Assembly (NCBI RefSeq): GCF_026239555.1
Contig: NZ_JAPIVP010000008.1
Span: 124,001-188,000, forward strand
Direction of reading: 5' to 3'
Source of the DNA: Pedobacter sp. PF22-3
GTDB lineage: Bacteria; Bacteroidota; Bacteroidia; Sphingobacteriales; Sphingobacteriaceae
DNA length: 64,000 nucleotides
The notes beneath the pieces are model-generated. The model was not told where the DNA came from and did not search any database. It saw only the letters and a program-made list of their open reading frames with translations. Shown piece after piece: positions 54,200 to 62,444 of the stretch. Within the stretch, counting starts at the first letter, position 1; every line of letters starts with the position of its first letter. A program made the position numbers and the translations under genes.

Positions 54200-55873
54200 T
54201 TATTTTGAAATTTCCAGTGCTTTTTTATCTACTTCAGTCCCTAAAACGAAAGCTGTTTTGGCTTTGGAAACAGCTGTTCCGCTAATTTTTACAGCTTTTG
54301 TTTTTTCGCCTGAAACATCAAACAGCAACTTGCTGTCATCAGGGTATTGTAAGTTGCTGATATTAATTTTCGATCCATTCTGGATCATCACCACCGGATT
54401 GGTATTTTCTGCAATGATATTGATGTTTTTTAAAAAAATCCCGGCGGCCTCAATAATTTCAATACCTTTTTTTGCTTTGATGGTTACGTTTTCCAGGTGG
54501 ATATCTTTAATGTTCATTTCTGGTAAGCCCCTAAAAAATATCGCCTTTTCGGCACCATTTGCCACTACATCTTTAATAAAAAAGTTTCTGAACTGTGGAG
54601 TAGCTTCGGTAACAGGAACGGTAACTGTTTTAATGGCCTCTCGTTTTTCGCCAGCCAAAGGAACCGGATCAACTGCGGCATAATACATATCGAACAAAAT
54701 GGCCTCACCAGGAATATCGATCATGTTGATGTTGTTGATATAAATATTTTCTACCACGCCGCCACGACCGCGGGTGGTTTTAAAACGCAGACCAATATCG
54801 GTACCGATAAAAGAACAGTTGTACACCCAGATGTTTTTTGCACCACCGCTCATTTCGCTGCCGATTACAAAACCACCATGTGCATGATAAACGATATTAT
54901 TTCTGACGATTACATTTTCAGTTGGTACACCACGTTTACGGCCAGCTTCATCGCGACCAGATTTAATGCAGATCCCATCATCACCCACATCAAAAGTGCT
55001 GCCTTCAATCAATACGTTTTTACAAGATTCTACATCAACACCATCGCCATTCTGTGCAAACCAAGGGTTTTTTACCTGTAAGTTTCTCAAGGTTAAATCT
55101 TCACAAAGCAAAGGATGTAAATTCCACGCTGGCGAATTTTGAAAGGTAACACCCTCTAAAAGTATTTTTTTACAGCCCGTTAAAACCAATAAATTAGGAC
55201 GGAGAAAATCTTTGATATCATCATAGTCTGCTGCAGTTTTGCCCGCTTCAATTACACCAGCATTTTTGGTATTCGAACCTTTAAAGGTTTTTTCAGATGG
55301 ATACCACACTTTTCCGTCAGCTTTAACAATGCCTCCGGATGCCACGAGTTTTTTCCACTGTGTTTCGGTGAGTTTATCTTTTTTAACCATCCGCCATGCA
55401 CCTCCATTCCCATCGATGATCCCGGTTCCGGTAATGGCAATATTTTCGAGGTTTACACCTGAAATTGGACTCTGGTTCCGCCATGCAGGCTGACCTTCCC
55501 AATTTCCCTTTACGAGTTTGTATTGATTAAAATCAGCCGTAAACTGAAGGATGGCATCGCGTTTAAGGTGCAGATTTACATTGCTTTTTAATTCGACAGG
55601 ACCGGTTAACCATAAACCAGAAGGGATTAATACCACACCTCCACCTTTTTGACTAACGCTGGCAATGGTTTTATTAATGCTTTCTGTATTTAAGGTAATG
55701 CCATCACCCTTTGCGCCAAAATTTACAATGCTCGTTGTATCTTTTTTAAATTTAACCTGCTGAATAATGGGTAAACTTTGCTTTTGTTGTGCCATGGCAG
55801 AACCTGCTGCAGATAAAACTAAGCATGTGAGGGCTACTTTAATATGGCATAAACGACCAGAAATATGTTTCAT
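54200..55873 (-). CDS. Polygalacturonase (GH28)
   Basis: A 557-residue exported enzyme (signal peptide 1-28, ending AMAQ) that hydrolyses alpha-1,4-galacturonan. It is a right-handed beta-helix with the GH28 residues: Asp277 in NGDGVD (275-280), Asp298 and Asp299 in VGDDG, His332 in AHGG, and Arg363/Lys365 in LRFK. The ATG at 55873 is chosen over one 150 bases upstream because it starts the signal peptide directly. A LacI-type site lies 79 bases before it. Endo or exo action cannot be told by eye; the long loop between 160 and 225 could favour exo. Confidence 0.93.
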   Translation of the reverse strand: MKHISGRLCHIKVALTCLVLSAAGSAMAQQKQSLPIIQQVKFKKDTTSIVNFGAKGDGITLNTESINKTIASVSQKGGGVVLIPSGLWLTGPVELKSNVNLHLKRDAILQFTADFNQYKLVKGNWEGQPAWRNQSPISGVNLENIAITGTGIIDGNGGAWRMVKKDKLTETQWKKLVASGGIVKADGKVWYPSEKTFKGSNTKNAGVIEAGKTAADYDDIKDFLRPNLLVLTGCKKILLEGVTFQNSPAWNLHPLLCEDLTLRNLQVKNPWFAQNGDGVDVESCKNVLIEGSTFDVGDDGICIKSGRDEAGRKRGVPTENVIVRNNIVYHAHGGFVIGSEMSGGAKNIWVYNCSFIGTDIGLRFKTTRGRGGVVENIYINNINMIDIPGEAILFDMYYAAVDPVPLAGEKREAIKTVTVPVTEATPQFRNFFIKDVVANGAEKAIFFRGLPEMNIKDIHLENVTIKAKKGIEIIEAAGIFLKNINIIAENTNPVVMIQNGSKINISNLQYPDDSKLLFDVSGEKTKAVKISGTAVSKAKTAFVLGTEVDKKALEISK

Positions 55874-55951
55874 TATTTGCGCTGTTAAATTATACTTGGT
55901 TATTGTAATAACAAGTGTACGTTGTTTGCAGCTAAAACAGAAGAGAAATCT

Positions 55952-55967
55952 ATGCAATCGTTGCCGG
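55952..55967. promoter_or_regulatory. Putative LacI-type operator before the polygalacturonase gene
   Basis: ATGCAATCGTTGCCGG shares the ATGCAA-n-CG-n-T core of the operators at 3482 and 57140. It sits 79 bases upstream of the chosen start, within the 158-base spacer from the CE8 gene. Confidence 0.45.
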
Positions 55968-56031
55968 AAAAACTGGCAAAAAGACCAGTACGAGCACGCA
56001 GTTAAACACAGTATATCAAGCATTTATACTT

Positions 56032-56988
56032 TTATTTTGCTTCCGGATTCCATCCATGGAAAACGTTTTCTAAAATATAGGTGTTATATTCTTCATCTGT
56101 TAGTTGGTGCGACCATTTTACCCTGCTTTTAGGATCGGCACCTTTTCCAGTGCTTTTATATTCAGCATAATAAGCCGTTTTCTCATTGCTTTCTTTACTC
56201 CAGTTGTTCCAGCCTTCGGGGCGGATCAACTCAGGCAGTTCACAATTGAGATAGGCCACTTTTGCATAAGGCCTCCAGGGACGGCCTAAATAAAAACTAT
56301 TGGCTGGCGCATCTCCTTTGATTTTACATTTGTTTAGAATATAACCAAACTTTGTGGTATCAGCAGTTGATGCAGCCGTAATATAACCTGCTTTTTTGCA
56401 AAAAATGGTGCAACTTTCGAACCATGCTGTCGAAGCCCCGAAAATGAAATCAACCGTACCTTCGATATAGCAGTTTTTATAGTACTGGCGGTTGCTCCCC
56501 CCATAAGTATAAAGGGTATCTTGGAAGCCCAAAAATCTACAATTGGTAAAAATTAATTTATCGCCACCCGCCCAAACGGCTACTGCCTGTCCCACGGGGC
56601 CTGATGAATTTTCGAAAGTAATGTTTTCAGCAGAAAAGCCTTCGCCATAAATATAAAAGCTTGATGAACCTGAAGTACCTTTTTCTTCGCCAAAAATATT
56701 CTTTTTCTGGGCATAGTCATCATAGGTCAAAATGGTTTCGTTTAAACTTTCGCCGATAAATTTCACATTCCTTTTAGAGGCAGCCAATATTAATTTTTCT
56801 TTATAAATGCCCTTTTTAATAAAAATTACGGTTGTTTTATTCCTGAAATCAGGCACCGCATGGATAGCTTCCTGTACGGTTTTAAAATTTCCGCTTCCAT
56901 CTGCAGCTACGATAAAATCGGGTTTAACATTAGCGGCATTTGCAATGAATGAAAATACGACCAGAAAGAACAGGATAATTGCTTTCAT
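56032..56988 (-). CDS. Pectinesterase (CE8), second copy
   Basis: A 318-residue exported enzyme (signal peptide 1-19, ending IANAA) of the CE8 beta-helix family. Active-site residues are Gln134 (GQAVAVW), Gln156 and Asp157 (FQDTLYTYGG), Asp180 (TVDFIFGAS) and Arg236 (LGRPWRPYAK). It is only moderately similar in sequence to the copy at 38811 (for example GFQDTLYTYGGS against GNQDTLYAAIEN), so it is not a recent duplicate and may differ in substrate pattern. It leads the leftward polygalacturonase/GH105/lyase run. Two LacI-type sites lie upstream at 57125-57153. Confidence 0.94.
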   Translation of the reverse strand: MKAIILFFLVVFSFIANAANVKPDFIVAADGSGNFKTVQEAIHAVPDFRNKTTVIFIKKGIYKEKLILAASKRNVKFIGESLNETILTYDDYAQKKNIFGEEKGTSGSSSFYIYGEGFSAENITFENSSGPVGQAVAVWAGGDKLIFTNCRFLGFQDTLYTYGGSNRQYYKNCYIEGTVDFIFGASTAWFESCTIFCKKAGYITAASTADTTKFGYILNKCKIKGDAPANSFYLGRPWRPYAKVAYLNCELPELIRPEGWNNWSKESNEKTAYYAEYKSTGKGADPKSRVKWSHQLTDEEYNTYILENVFHGWNPEAK

Positions 56989-57124
56989 ATCAATTTGGTT
57001 AGGCTAAAATTAAAATCGGCCGCGTAAGAATGTAAACTTCACTACGCAGCCGCATTTTAAAAATATATGATGCACAATTTTAAACATTAAAATTTACCAG
57101 AATGAATTTTTTCCGAAATTAAAC

Positions 57125-57153
57125 ATTGCAAACGATGTCGGGAACGATTGCAT
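57125..57153. promoter_or_regulatory. Pair of LacI-type half-operators before the second CE8 gene
   Basis: TTGCAAACGATG (57126-57137 approximately) and GGGAACGATTGCAT (57140-57153) lie side by side. The latter reads ATGCAATCGTTCCC on the minus strand. Both keep the TGCAA-n-CG-n-T core found before the xylose operon and susC. They are 137-165 bases upstream of the pectinesterase start. Confidence 0.5.
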
Positions 57154-57171
57154 AGTATTAATTTATTTTAT

Positions 57172-57207
57172 AGATCTCTCCACTCCGCGTTGCTCCGGTC
57201 AAGACGA
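57172..57207. repeat. REP half-element, family D, copy 4
   Basis: AGATCTCTCCACTCCGCGTT then GCTCCGGTCAAGACGA is one arm of the family D repeat, read in the reverse orientation (TCGTCTTGACCGGAGC...GGAGTGGAGAGATCT). The other arm is missing. Confidence 0.6.
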
Positions 57208-57271
57208 CCAAGTCTAGTATATACAATCTGTTTAATAGTAGCGGAGAGCGAAAACTCTAAACAAATAAAAA

Positions 57272-57523
57272 CTATAATTCTTCAGAACTTTCTGGCAAAT
57301 TTTCGTACTCACCTTTCCATGCATAAAAGCCGAATATCATCAAGCCCAAACTAATGGGGAGAAAAACAAACAGGATAATTGCCCACTGCAATATGGTATT
57401 GGTACGTTCGATATCTGTATGGGTCAAACCTACCTTATCTATCGCCTGGATAAACAAAAAAGTCATTGTTAATGGCCCCAAAACCATCCAAAACAAGCCT
57501 AAAAATTTCTTTAACGTATTCAT
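57272..57523 (-). CDS. Small two-helix membrane protein (partner of the MFS transporter)
   Basis: An 83-residue protein with two transmembrane helices (about 8-28 and 44-69), a short loop with HTDIERTNTI between them and an acidic C-terminal tail (GEYENLPESSEEL). Its start lies 5 bases after the stop of the MFS gene, so both are cotranscribed. The pattern resembles DUF6814-type proteins of Bacteroidota that sit behind sugar permeases, but I am not certain of the family. Role unknown; an accessory subunit or stabiliser is possible. Confidence 0.75.
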   Translation of the reverse strand: MNTLKKFLGLFWMVLGPLTMTFLFIQAIDKVGLTHTDIERTNTILQWAIILFVFLPISLGLMIFGFYAWKGEYENLPESSEEL

Positions 57524-57528
57524 CTTAT

Positions 57529-59052
57529 TTAGTCGTTAATTTTTTCATCTCTTTTATTTGATAAATAAATTGTGCCAATAACCAAACTTAGCGCTGCGAT
57601 CCCTATCGGATACCAAAGGCCAGATAGTGGTGTAGCGCCAGAAAAGCTTGCAATTAGTGTGGCGATAAAGGGCACAAGTCCTCCAAAAACACCATTGCCG
57701 ATATGGTAGGGCAGCGACATAGAAGTATACCTGATTTTAGTGGGGAATAACTCGACCAGAAAAGCCGCAATTGGCCCATAAACCATGGTGACCAGCAAAA
57801 TCTGGAAGAAGATTAAACCAACGAATTTCCAGAACACCGGTGTGGGTAAAACTTTATCTTTTATTATTTCTTTGCCTAAAAGGATTCCTTTTGTTGCAGA
57901 AACGGTATCTATTTGTACTTTGTTAAAGGAAGCTCCATTTCTAAGCCTCACTTGAGTAGAAACTGTTCGTAAGCTATCGGTTGAGTTCTCCATTAAAACA
58001 GCAGTAACCGGAGCAGGTGTAGCAGATAAAATATCAGCCTGTTCAATTTTTGTATAATCGGTATCATCCAAAAAGATTTGATAAATTGGGCGATAAAAGA
58101 GAATGCCCAAAAGCATACCGCTTAACATGATCCACTTACGGCCAACCTTATCGCTCCAGGCACCAAAAACAACAAAAAAAGGCGTAGCAAAAGCGATTCC
58201 CCAGAGCAAAATATACCGTGAATCGTTAAAATCAAGCTTACAGGTATTTTCCAAAAATGATTGTGCATAAAACTGTCCTGTATACCAGATTACGCCTTGC
58301 CCCATGGTAGCGCCAAACAGCGCCAGAAGCACCATTTTAAAATTCGCCTTGTTGTTAAAACTCTCTTTTATTGGGTTTTTAGAGATATTTCCTTCGGCCT
58401 TTAGTTTAGAAAACAGGGGCGACTCGTGCATTTTCATGCGGATGTAAATCGAAACCACAACCAATACAATCGATAATAAGAAAGGGATTCTCCAACCCCA
58501 ATCACCAAATTTTTCTGCACCTAAAATATTTTTCGTGATCACAATAATCCCTAACGAAAGGAACAAACCCAATGTGGCAGTGGTCTGGATCCAGCTGGTA
58601 AAAAAACCGCGTTTGTTTTTTGGTGCATGCTCTGCTACATAGGTAGCGGCACCACCATATTCGCCACCCAAAGCCAAACCCTGAATTAACCTTAATATTA
58701 AAACCAAAATTGGAGCGGCATAACCAATGCTTTTATAAGATGGGATTAAACCGATAAAAAATGTTGATCCACCCATTAGCACCAAAGTGAGCAGAAAAGT
58801 ATATTTTCTGCCAATTAAATCGCCAAGCCTGCCAAAAACCAGGGCGCCAAATGGACGAACAATAAAACCAGCAGCAAAAATAGCCAAAGTATTGATTAAG
58901 GCTGAGGCACCTGCATCTTCTGGAAATAACTGATGACCAATGATAACCGCAAGGCTGCCAAAAATGTAAAAATCATACCATTCAATCAATGTGCCCAGAG
59001 AAGATGCACCGATTACTTTAAAGATATTGTTCTTGGGTAAATTGTCGCTCAT
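57529..59052 (-). CDS. MFS transporter of the MHS (metabolite:H+ symporter) type
   Basis: A 507-residue twelve-helix permease. The opening SLGTLIEWYDFYIFGSLAVI (18-37) and the motif FGRLGDLIGRKYTFLLTLVL (73-92) are typical of the MHS family (ShiA, ProP, KgtP), which take up metabolites such as organic acids with protons. Between helices 9 and 10 (about 325-402) lies an unusual insertion of about 78 residues, on the periplasmic side by the topology rule. The next gene downstream codes for a tiny membrane protein. Substrate unknown; a dicarboxylate or pectin-derived acid is a guess from position. Confidence 0.85.
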   Translation of the reverse strand: MSDNLPKNNIFKVIGASSLGTLIEWYDFYIFGSLAVIIGHQLFPEDAGASALINTLAIFAAGFIVRPFGALVFGRLGDLIGRKYTFLLTLVLMGGSTFFIGLIPSYKSIGYAAPILVLILRLIQGLALGGEYGGAATYVAEHAPKNKRGFFTSWIQTTATLGLFLSLGIIVITKNILGAEKFGDWGWRIPFLLSIVLVVVSIYIRMKMHESPLFSKLKAEGNISKNPIKESFNNKANFKMVLLALFGATMGQGVIWYTGQFYAQSFLENTCKLDFNDSRYILLWGIAFATPFFVVFGAWSDKVGRKWIMLSGMLLGILFYRPIYQIFLDDTDYTKIEQADILSATPAPVTAVLMENSTDSLRTVSTQVRLRNGASFNKVQIDTVSATKGILLGKEIIKDKVLPTPVFWKFVGLIFFQILLVTMVYGPIAAFLVELFPTKIRYTSMSLPYHIGNGVFGGLVPFIATLIASFSGATPLSGLWYPIGIAALSLVIGTIYLSNKRDEKIND

Positions 59053-59157
59053 AAATGATTCAGGAATATTTGGTTTACCAAGATAAACATTTGCACCATA
59101 AACGGCAACCTGTAATGTTTGTCGTTTAATTTGTTACAAGACCAAACATTTTGGCTT

Positions 59158-59165
59158 TAGTTTTG
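59158..59165 (+). promoter_or_regulatory. Possible promoter -7 box of the bestrophin gene
   Basis: TAGTTTTG matches TAnnTTTG exactly, 39 bases before the bestrophin start. A TTTG box lies 24 bases upstream, slightly wider than the usual 19-23. Confidence 0.4.
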
Positions 59166-59204
59166 TAACTTCATCGGTAACCAATTCACTTTCCATTATA
59201 TTAT

Positions 59205-60095
59205 ATGCTGTTAATACAAAATATCAGATTAAGTAGAATTTTAAGAAACACATGGCAAGTTGATCTGATCATGATTGCCTCTTGCACTGTAGCTTACTTC
59301 GTACGCGAATATTTAATCTCACATCATTTCTCCGTTCCATCTATTATCCCAACACTTTTAGGTACAGCAATTGCTTTTTTTATTGGTTTTAACAATAACC
59401 AGGCATACGATAGATGGTGGGAGGCGAGAAAAGTATGGGGCGCTTTGGTTAATGATTCACGCTCTTTTGCAAGGGCTTTACTCAATTATGTTGATGAAGA
59501 TGAAGAAAGCGTAAAACGAATGATTTACAGACATATTGGTTTTTTATATGCTTTAAAGGCCAATTTGAGAGGAACGGTAGATGAGATTTATATCAAATAT
59601 TTAACCGAGGCCGATTTAAAAGAAATAGAAAAACATAACAATAAGCATAATGCCCTTTTAAATATCCAATCGAGGGATTTGCAGAAATTATCAAAATCAA
59701 ATGCGATTGATGGTTTCCGTTTTATTGAAATCAACGAAATGCTTACCAGGTTTTCCGATTCAATGGGCATGAGTGAGCGCATTAAAAACACTATTTTCCC
59801 TACCACTTACTCCTACCTTACTAAAGTTTTTATCTGGCTATTTGTAGTCACATTTACCTTGGTAATCAGTGAGGATGCAGGTCCTGCATCCATATTTCTG
59901 GGCTGGTTGATCGGTTTTGTATTTGTATCTACACAGATTAACGGAATGAGCCTGGTTAACCCTTTCGAAAACAATTCGGCAGGTGTTCCGCTAAACCAAA
60001 TTACCAGGACTATAGAGATCAATCTTTTGCAAATGTTAGAAGAAGAAGAAATCCCAGAGCCTGTTAAACCTATAAATGAAGAGTACGTTCTTTAA
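59205..60095 (+). CDS. Bestrophin-family membrane protein
   Basis: A 296-residue membrane protein of the bestrophin family (earlier UPF0187). Visible family segments are FFIGFNNNQAYDRWWEARKV (near 62-81), WGALVNDSRSFARALLNYVD, and in the C-terminal part LVNPFENNSAGVPLNQITRT, with transmembrane helices at about 22-40, 46-64, 205-222 and 226-244. Bestrophins form pentameric anion channels in animals; bacterial members include sodium- or anion-conducting forms, so the ion is unknown. It diverges from the MFS gene and forms its own unit. Confidence 0.9.
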   Translation: MLLIQNIRLSRILRNTWQVDLIMIASCTVAYFVREYLISHHFSVPSIIPTLLGTAIAFFIGFNNNQAYDRWWEARKVWGALVNDSRSFARALLNYVDEDEESVKRMIYRHIGFLYALKANLRGTVDEIYIKYLTEADLKEIEKHNNKHNALLNIQSRDLQKLSKSNAIDGFRFIEINEMLTRFSDSMGMSERIKNTIFPTTYSYLTKVFIWLFVVTFTLVISEDAGPASIFLGWLIGFVFVSTQINGMSLVNPFENNSAGVPLNQITRTIEINLLQMLEEEEIPEPVKPINEEYVL

Positions 60096-60195
60096 GTTTC
60101 AGGTTTTCTTAGTCAGTATTAACAGTTACCTTTTAAGCTGAGTTCGATAATTAATCTTTCGTATAAGCTTTTTAGACTACTTGATTAAATTTTGT

Positions 60196-60308
60196 CGTCA
60201 CCCTGAATTTATTTCAGGGTCTTTCATGCTAAAAAGATGCTGACCACGAAGTAGCTATTAGACCTTTAAAACAATAAAAACTACTAATAAAATAAATTCA
60301 GCATGACG
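60196..60308. repeat. Palindromic element, family A (113-bp form), copy 3
   Basis: It begins CGTCACCCTGAATTTATTTC and ends AATAAATTCAGCATGACG. Its length equals that of the copy at 8438-8550, and from AAGATGCTGACCACGAAGTA onward it differs at only two bases. It lies in the 297-base gap after the bestrophin gene, which has nothing else. Confidence 0.85.
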
Positions 60309-60392
60309 CACCTATTTAGCTAGGACAATTCTAAAACAGCATTTTCATTAAATAATTATCGAGTTCAGATTTTTAAGCTAAAGTGCCATCAG

Positions 60393-60935
60393 TTAATTTT
60401 CCAGCGCAGCCTTTAATTTCTCTTCAAAAAGTATCGATTTAGCTTTAAACTGTGGATCAGAAAAAGAAATATTGGCTGTGGCATAAATAATCTTTCCATC
60501 CTTTCCAACCAATACATTAGAAGGAAAACCGTGATTAATATTTAGCTTTCTAAGCTCGTCTTGAGTTAACGCTACAATTTCGTATTTGTAGCCGCTCCGC
60601 TTTTGAAATTGTTTGGCACTAGCAGGACTATCATGGGTAATGCCAATAAACCGAACCGCTTTTTTACCATATTTAACCACTAAATTATTTAATTCTGGCA
60701 TTTCGGCTATACAAGGAGGGCATTTTTCGAACCAGAAGTTAATCACCACTACCTGGTTTTTTAAATCGATATTGGAGAACGGTTTTTTATTGATGGTTAC
60801 CCACTTAAAAGCAGGTAAATCTTTACCCCTTAAATCTTCAAAAAAAGTTTCCTGCGTAGCCCATTTAATTGGGGCATCTTGGGCCAATGCTACAAAAGAA
60901 AAAACAGAGAATAGAAGGATAAGGTAAATTTTCAT
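60393..60935 (-). CDS. TlpA-like thioredoxin-fold protein
   Basis: A 180-residue exported protein (signal peptide 1-18, ending VALAQ) with a thioredoxin/TlpA domain. The redox motif is Cys-Pro-Pro-Cys in FWFEKCPPCIAEMPEL, and the cis-Pro lies in GFPSNVLVGKDGK. It probably reduces disulfides in the periplasm. The ATG at 60935 is preferred: an earlier ATG at 60968 would start inside the terminator stem at 60955-60977 and add 11 residues before the signal peptide. It lies downstream of the DUF4097 gene, separated by that terminator. Confidence 0.85.
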   Translation of the reverse strand: MKIYLILLFSVFSFVALAQDAPIKWATQETFFEDLRGKDLPAFKWVTINKKPFSNIDLKNQVVVINFWFEKCPPCIAEMPELNNLVVKYGKKAVRFIGITHDSPASAKQFQKRSGYKYEIVALTQDELRKLNINHGFPSNVLVGKDGKIIYATANISFSDPQFKAKSILFEEKLKAALEN

Positions 60936-60954
60936 CAGCGCTAAATATAAAAAA

Positions 60955-60977
60955 AGTCCAGCCATCACGGCAGGACT
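60955..60977 (-). terminator. Terminator of the DUF4097 gene
   Basis: On the minus strand AGTCCTGCC pairs with GGCTGGACT (one mismatch pair) around GTGAT, followed by TTTTTTTATA. It ends the sigma/anti-sigma/DUF4097 group and covers the alternative upstream start of the TlpA-like gene. Confidence 0.8.
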
Positions 60978-61003
60978 TCAAGATTTGTTTGGTTTAGAAA
61001 ATC

Positions 61004-62290
61004 TTATTTAAAAGTAATGGAGCCATATTCAGATTTGATGGATACGTTTGCAGCACCGCCGCCACCGATTTTGCCAGTATATTTTTTAGTTTCATCATCT
61101 TTATTAACCAAACTTGAAGTTACGTTTGAACCGTATTTGAAGCCAGCATACGAAGTAGAAACATTGAAATTACCATTATAACGATCAGCAAAGCCCAATC
61201 CAACGTTTGCATATTCGCCACCGAAGGTGAAGTTTTTACAAGCGGCAGTAATTTCGTTCACATTTAAGCGGTTATAATCCATTTTAATAGTGGCATCGCC
61301 ATTCAATGTACCTAAAGTAACGTTCGAGTATTCTGCATTAACTGCAATTTTACCTGCTGATGCAATATTTAAATCACCATAAGCTTGTTTTACTACCGCA
61401 TTGCCTTTAACCGTATTGATGTTTACTTTAGCATAGTCTGCATTCAAAAGTAAGTTGCCGCCTATGGTGCCAATAGTTAAGCCTTTACCATATTCCACTT
61501 TAATATCTGCAGATCTTCTGATGGTATTGATATTTACAGCTACATATTCAGCAACAAGCTCTAAAGTCCCCACAGTACCAATGGTTACAGGCCCATTGTA
61601 TTCGTGCTTAATTACAGCAGCATTTAAATCCTGGATATCACATTTACCATACTGAACATTAATATAGTTGTTGGTATTACTTAAGTTACCGGCTACAAGA
61701 TTGCCATATTCCACTTTTAATGATGTTGGTCCTGCAAAATTGCCCATTTCAACATTACCATATTGCTGTTGCGCTGTTAAGGGATTTACTGCGGGCATAA
61801 ATACCGTATAATTCACCTTCACTTCTCTTCGCCAGGTAGTAACACCATTTTTTATTCCACGTCCATAACGCCCGTTTCTATCGCCCATGTTGGTTTTGAA
61901 AGAAACCACATCGCCATTTTTAGTGGCATCGATACTCACGCCATCAATTAATTTCTGTACATCGCTGTCTGAATTGCTGTAAGCTTTAATATCTACATCA
62001 ACACGTACCTCATTTTTATCCCAGGTTTTAATTACGATAGATCCGAATTGGTTATTTAAACTCACCTTATCATTTCTATCCACATTAAAGGTTTTGCTAA
62101 ATGATTTTGAACGTTCAGCATCGCCACCTGTCTGCTTATATGCAGCAGTGTTAACCATGGCAATCATTGATGACTTTTCTGTATTATCTACAATTACTTT
62201 ATCCGATGGACTATTTACCACCACTTCTTGCGCATTGGTTTTTACGGCAACTAAAGCCAAAAAGGCTAAAAATATTCTTATTGTTTTCAT
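61004..62290 (-). CDS. DUF4097-family beta-helix protein
   Basis: A 428-residue exported protein (signal peptide 1-20, ending KTNAQ). The mature chain is built of repeated strands such as GSIVIKTWDKNEVRVDVDIK (near 86-105), then YGNVEMGNFAGPTSLKVEYG, GPVTIGTVGTLELVAEYVAV and DINTVKGNAVVKQAYGDL-like repeats, ending in KSEYGSITFK, the DUF4097 pattern of a solenoid. No catalytic residues are seen. It is third in the leftward group behind the ECF sigma factor and the anti-sigma-like gene, 154 bases after the latter, so it is a likely target or envelope partner (inference). Confidence 0.85.
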   Translation of the reverse strand: MKTIRIFLAFLALVAVKTNAQEVVVNSPSDKVIVDNTEKSSMIAMVNTAAYKQTGGDAERSKSFSKTFNVDRNDKVSLNNQFGSIVIKTWDKNEVRVDVDIKAYSNSDSDVQKLIDGVSIDATKNGDVVSFKTNMGDRNGRYGRGIKNGVTTWRREVKVNYTVFMPAVNPLTAQQQYGNVEMGNFAGPTSLKVEYGNLVAGNLSNTNNYINVQYGKCDIQDLNAAVIKHEYNGPVTIGTVGTLELVAEYVAVNINTIRRSADIKVEYGKGLTIGTIGGNLLLNADYAKVNINTVKGNAVVKQAYGDLNIASAGKIAVNAEYSNVTLGTLNGDATIKMDYNRLNVNEITAACKNFTFGGEYANVGLGFADRYNGNFNVSTSYAGFKYGSNVTSSLVNKDDETKKYTGKIGGGGAANVSIKSEYGSITFK

Positions 62291-62444
62291 GTTGTTAAAT
62301 ATTAAACACCTATGTACTTACAACCTGCCGGCTGGTTGTAAGCTTTCGATGTAGTGAGCGTTCCCCTCTTAGTATCAAGTCGCATAAATCGGGTATCAAG
62401 ACTGATTCTGCTATTAATATAATTCCACTTTTACTGTTTTCAGC

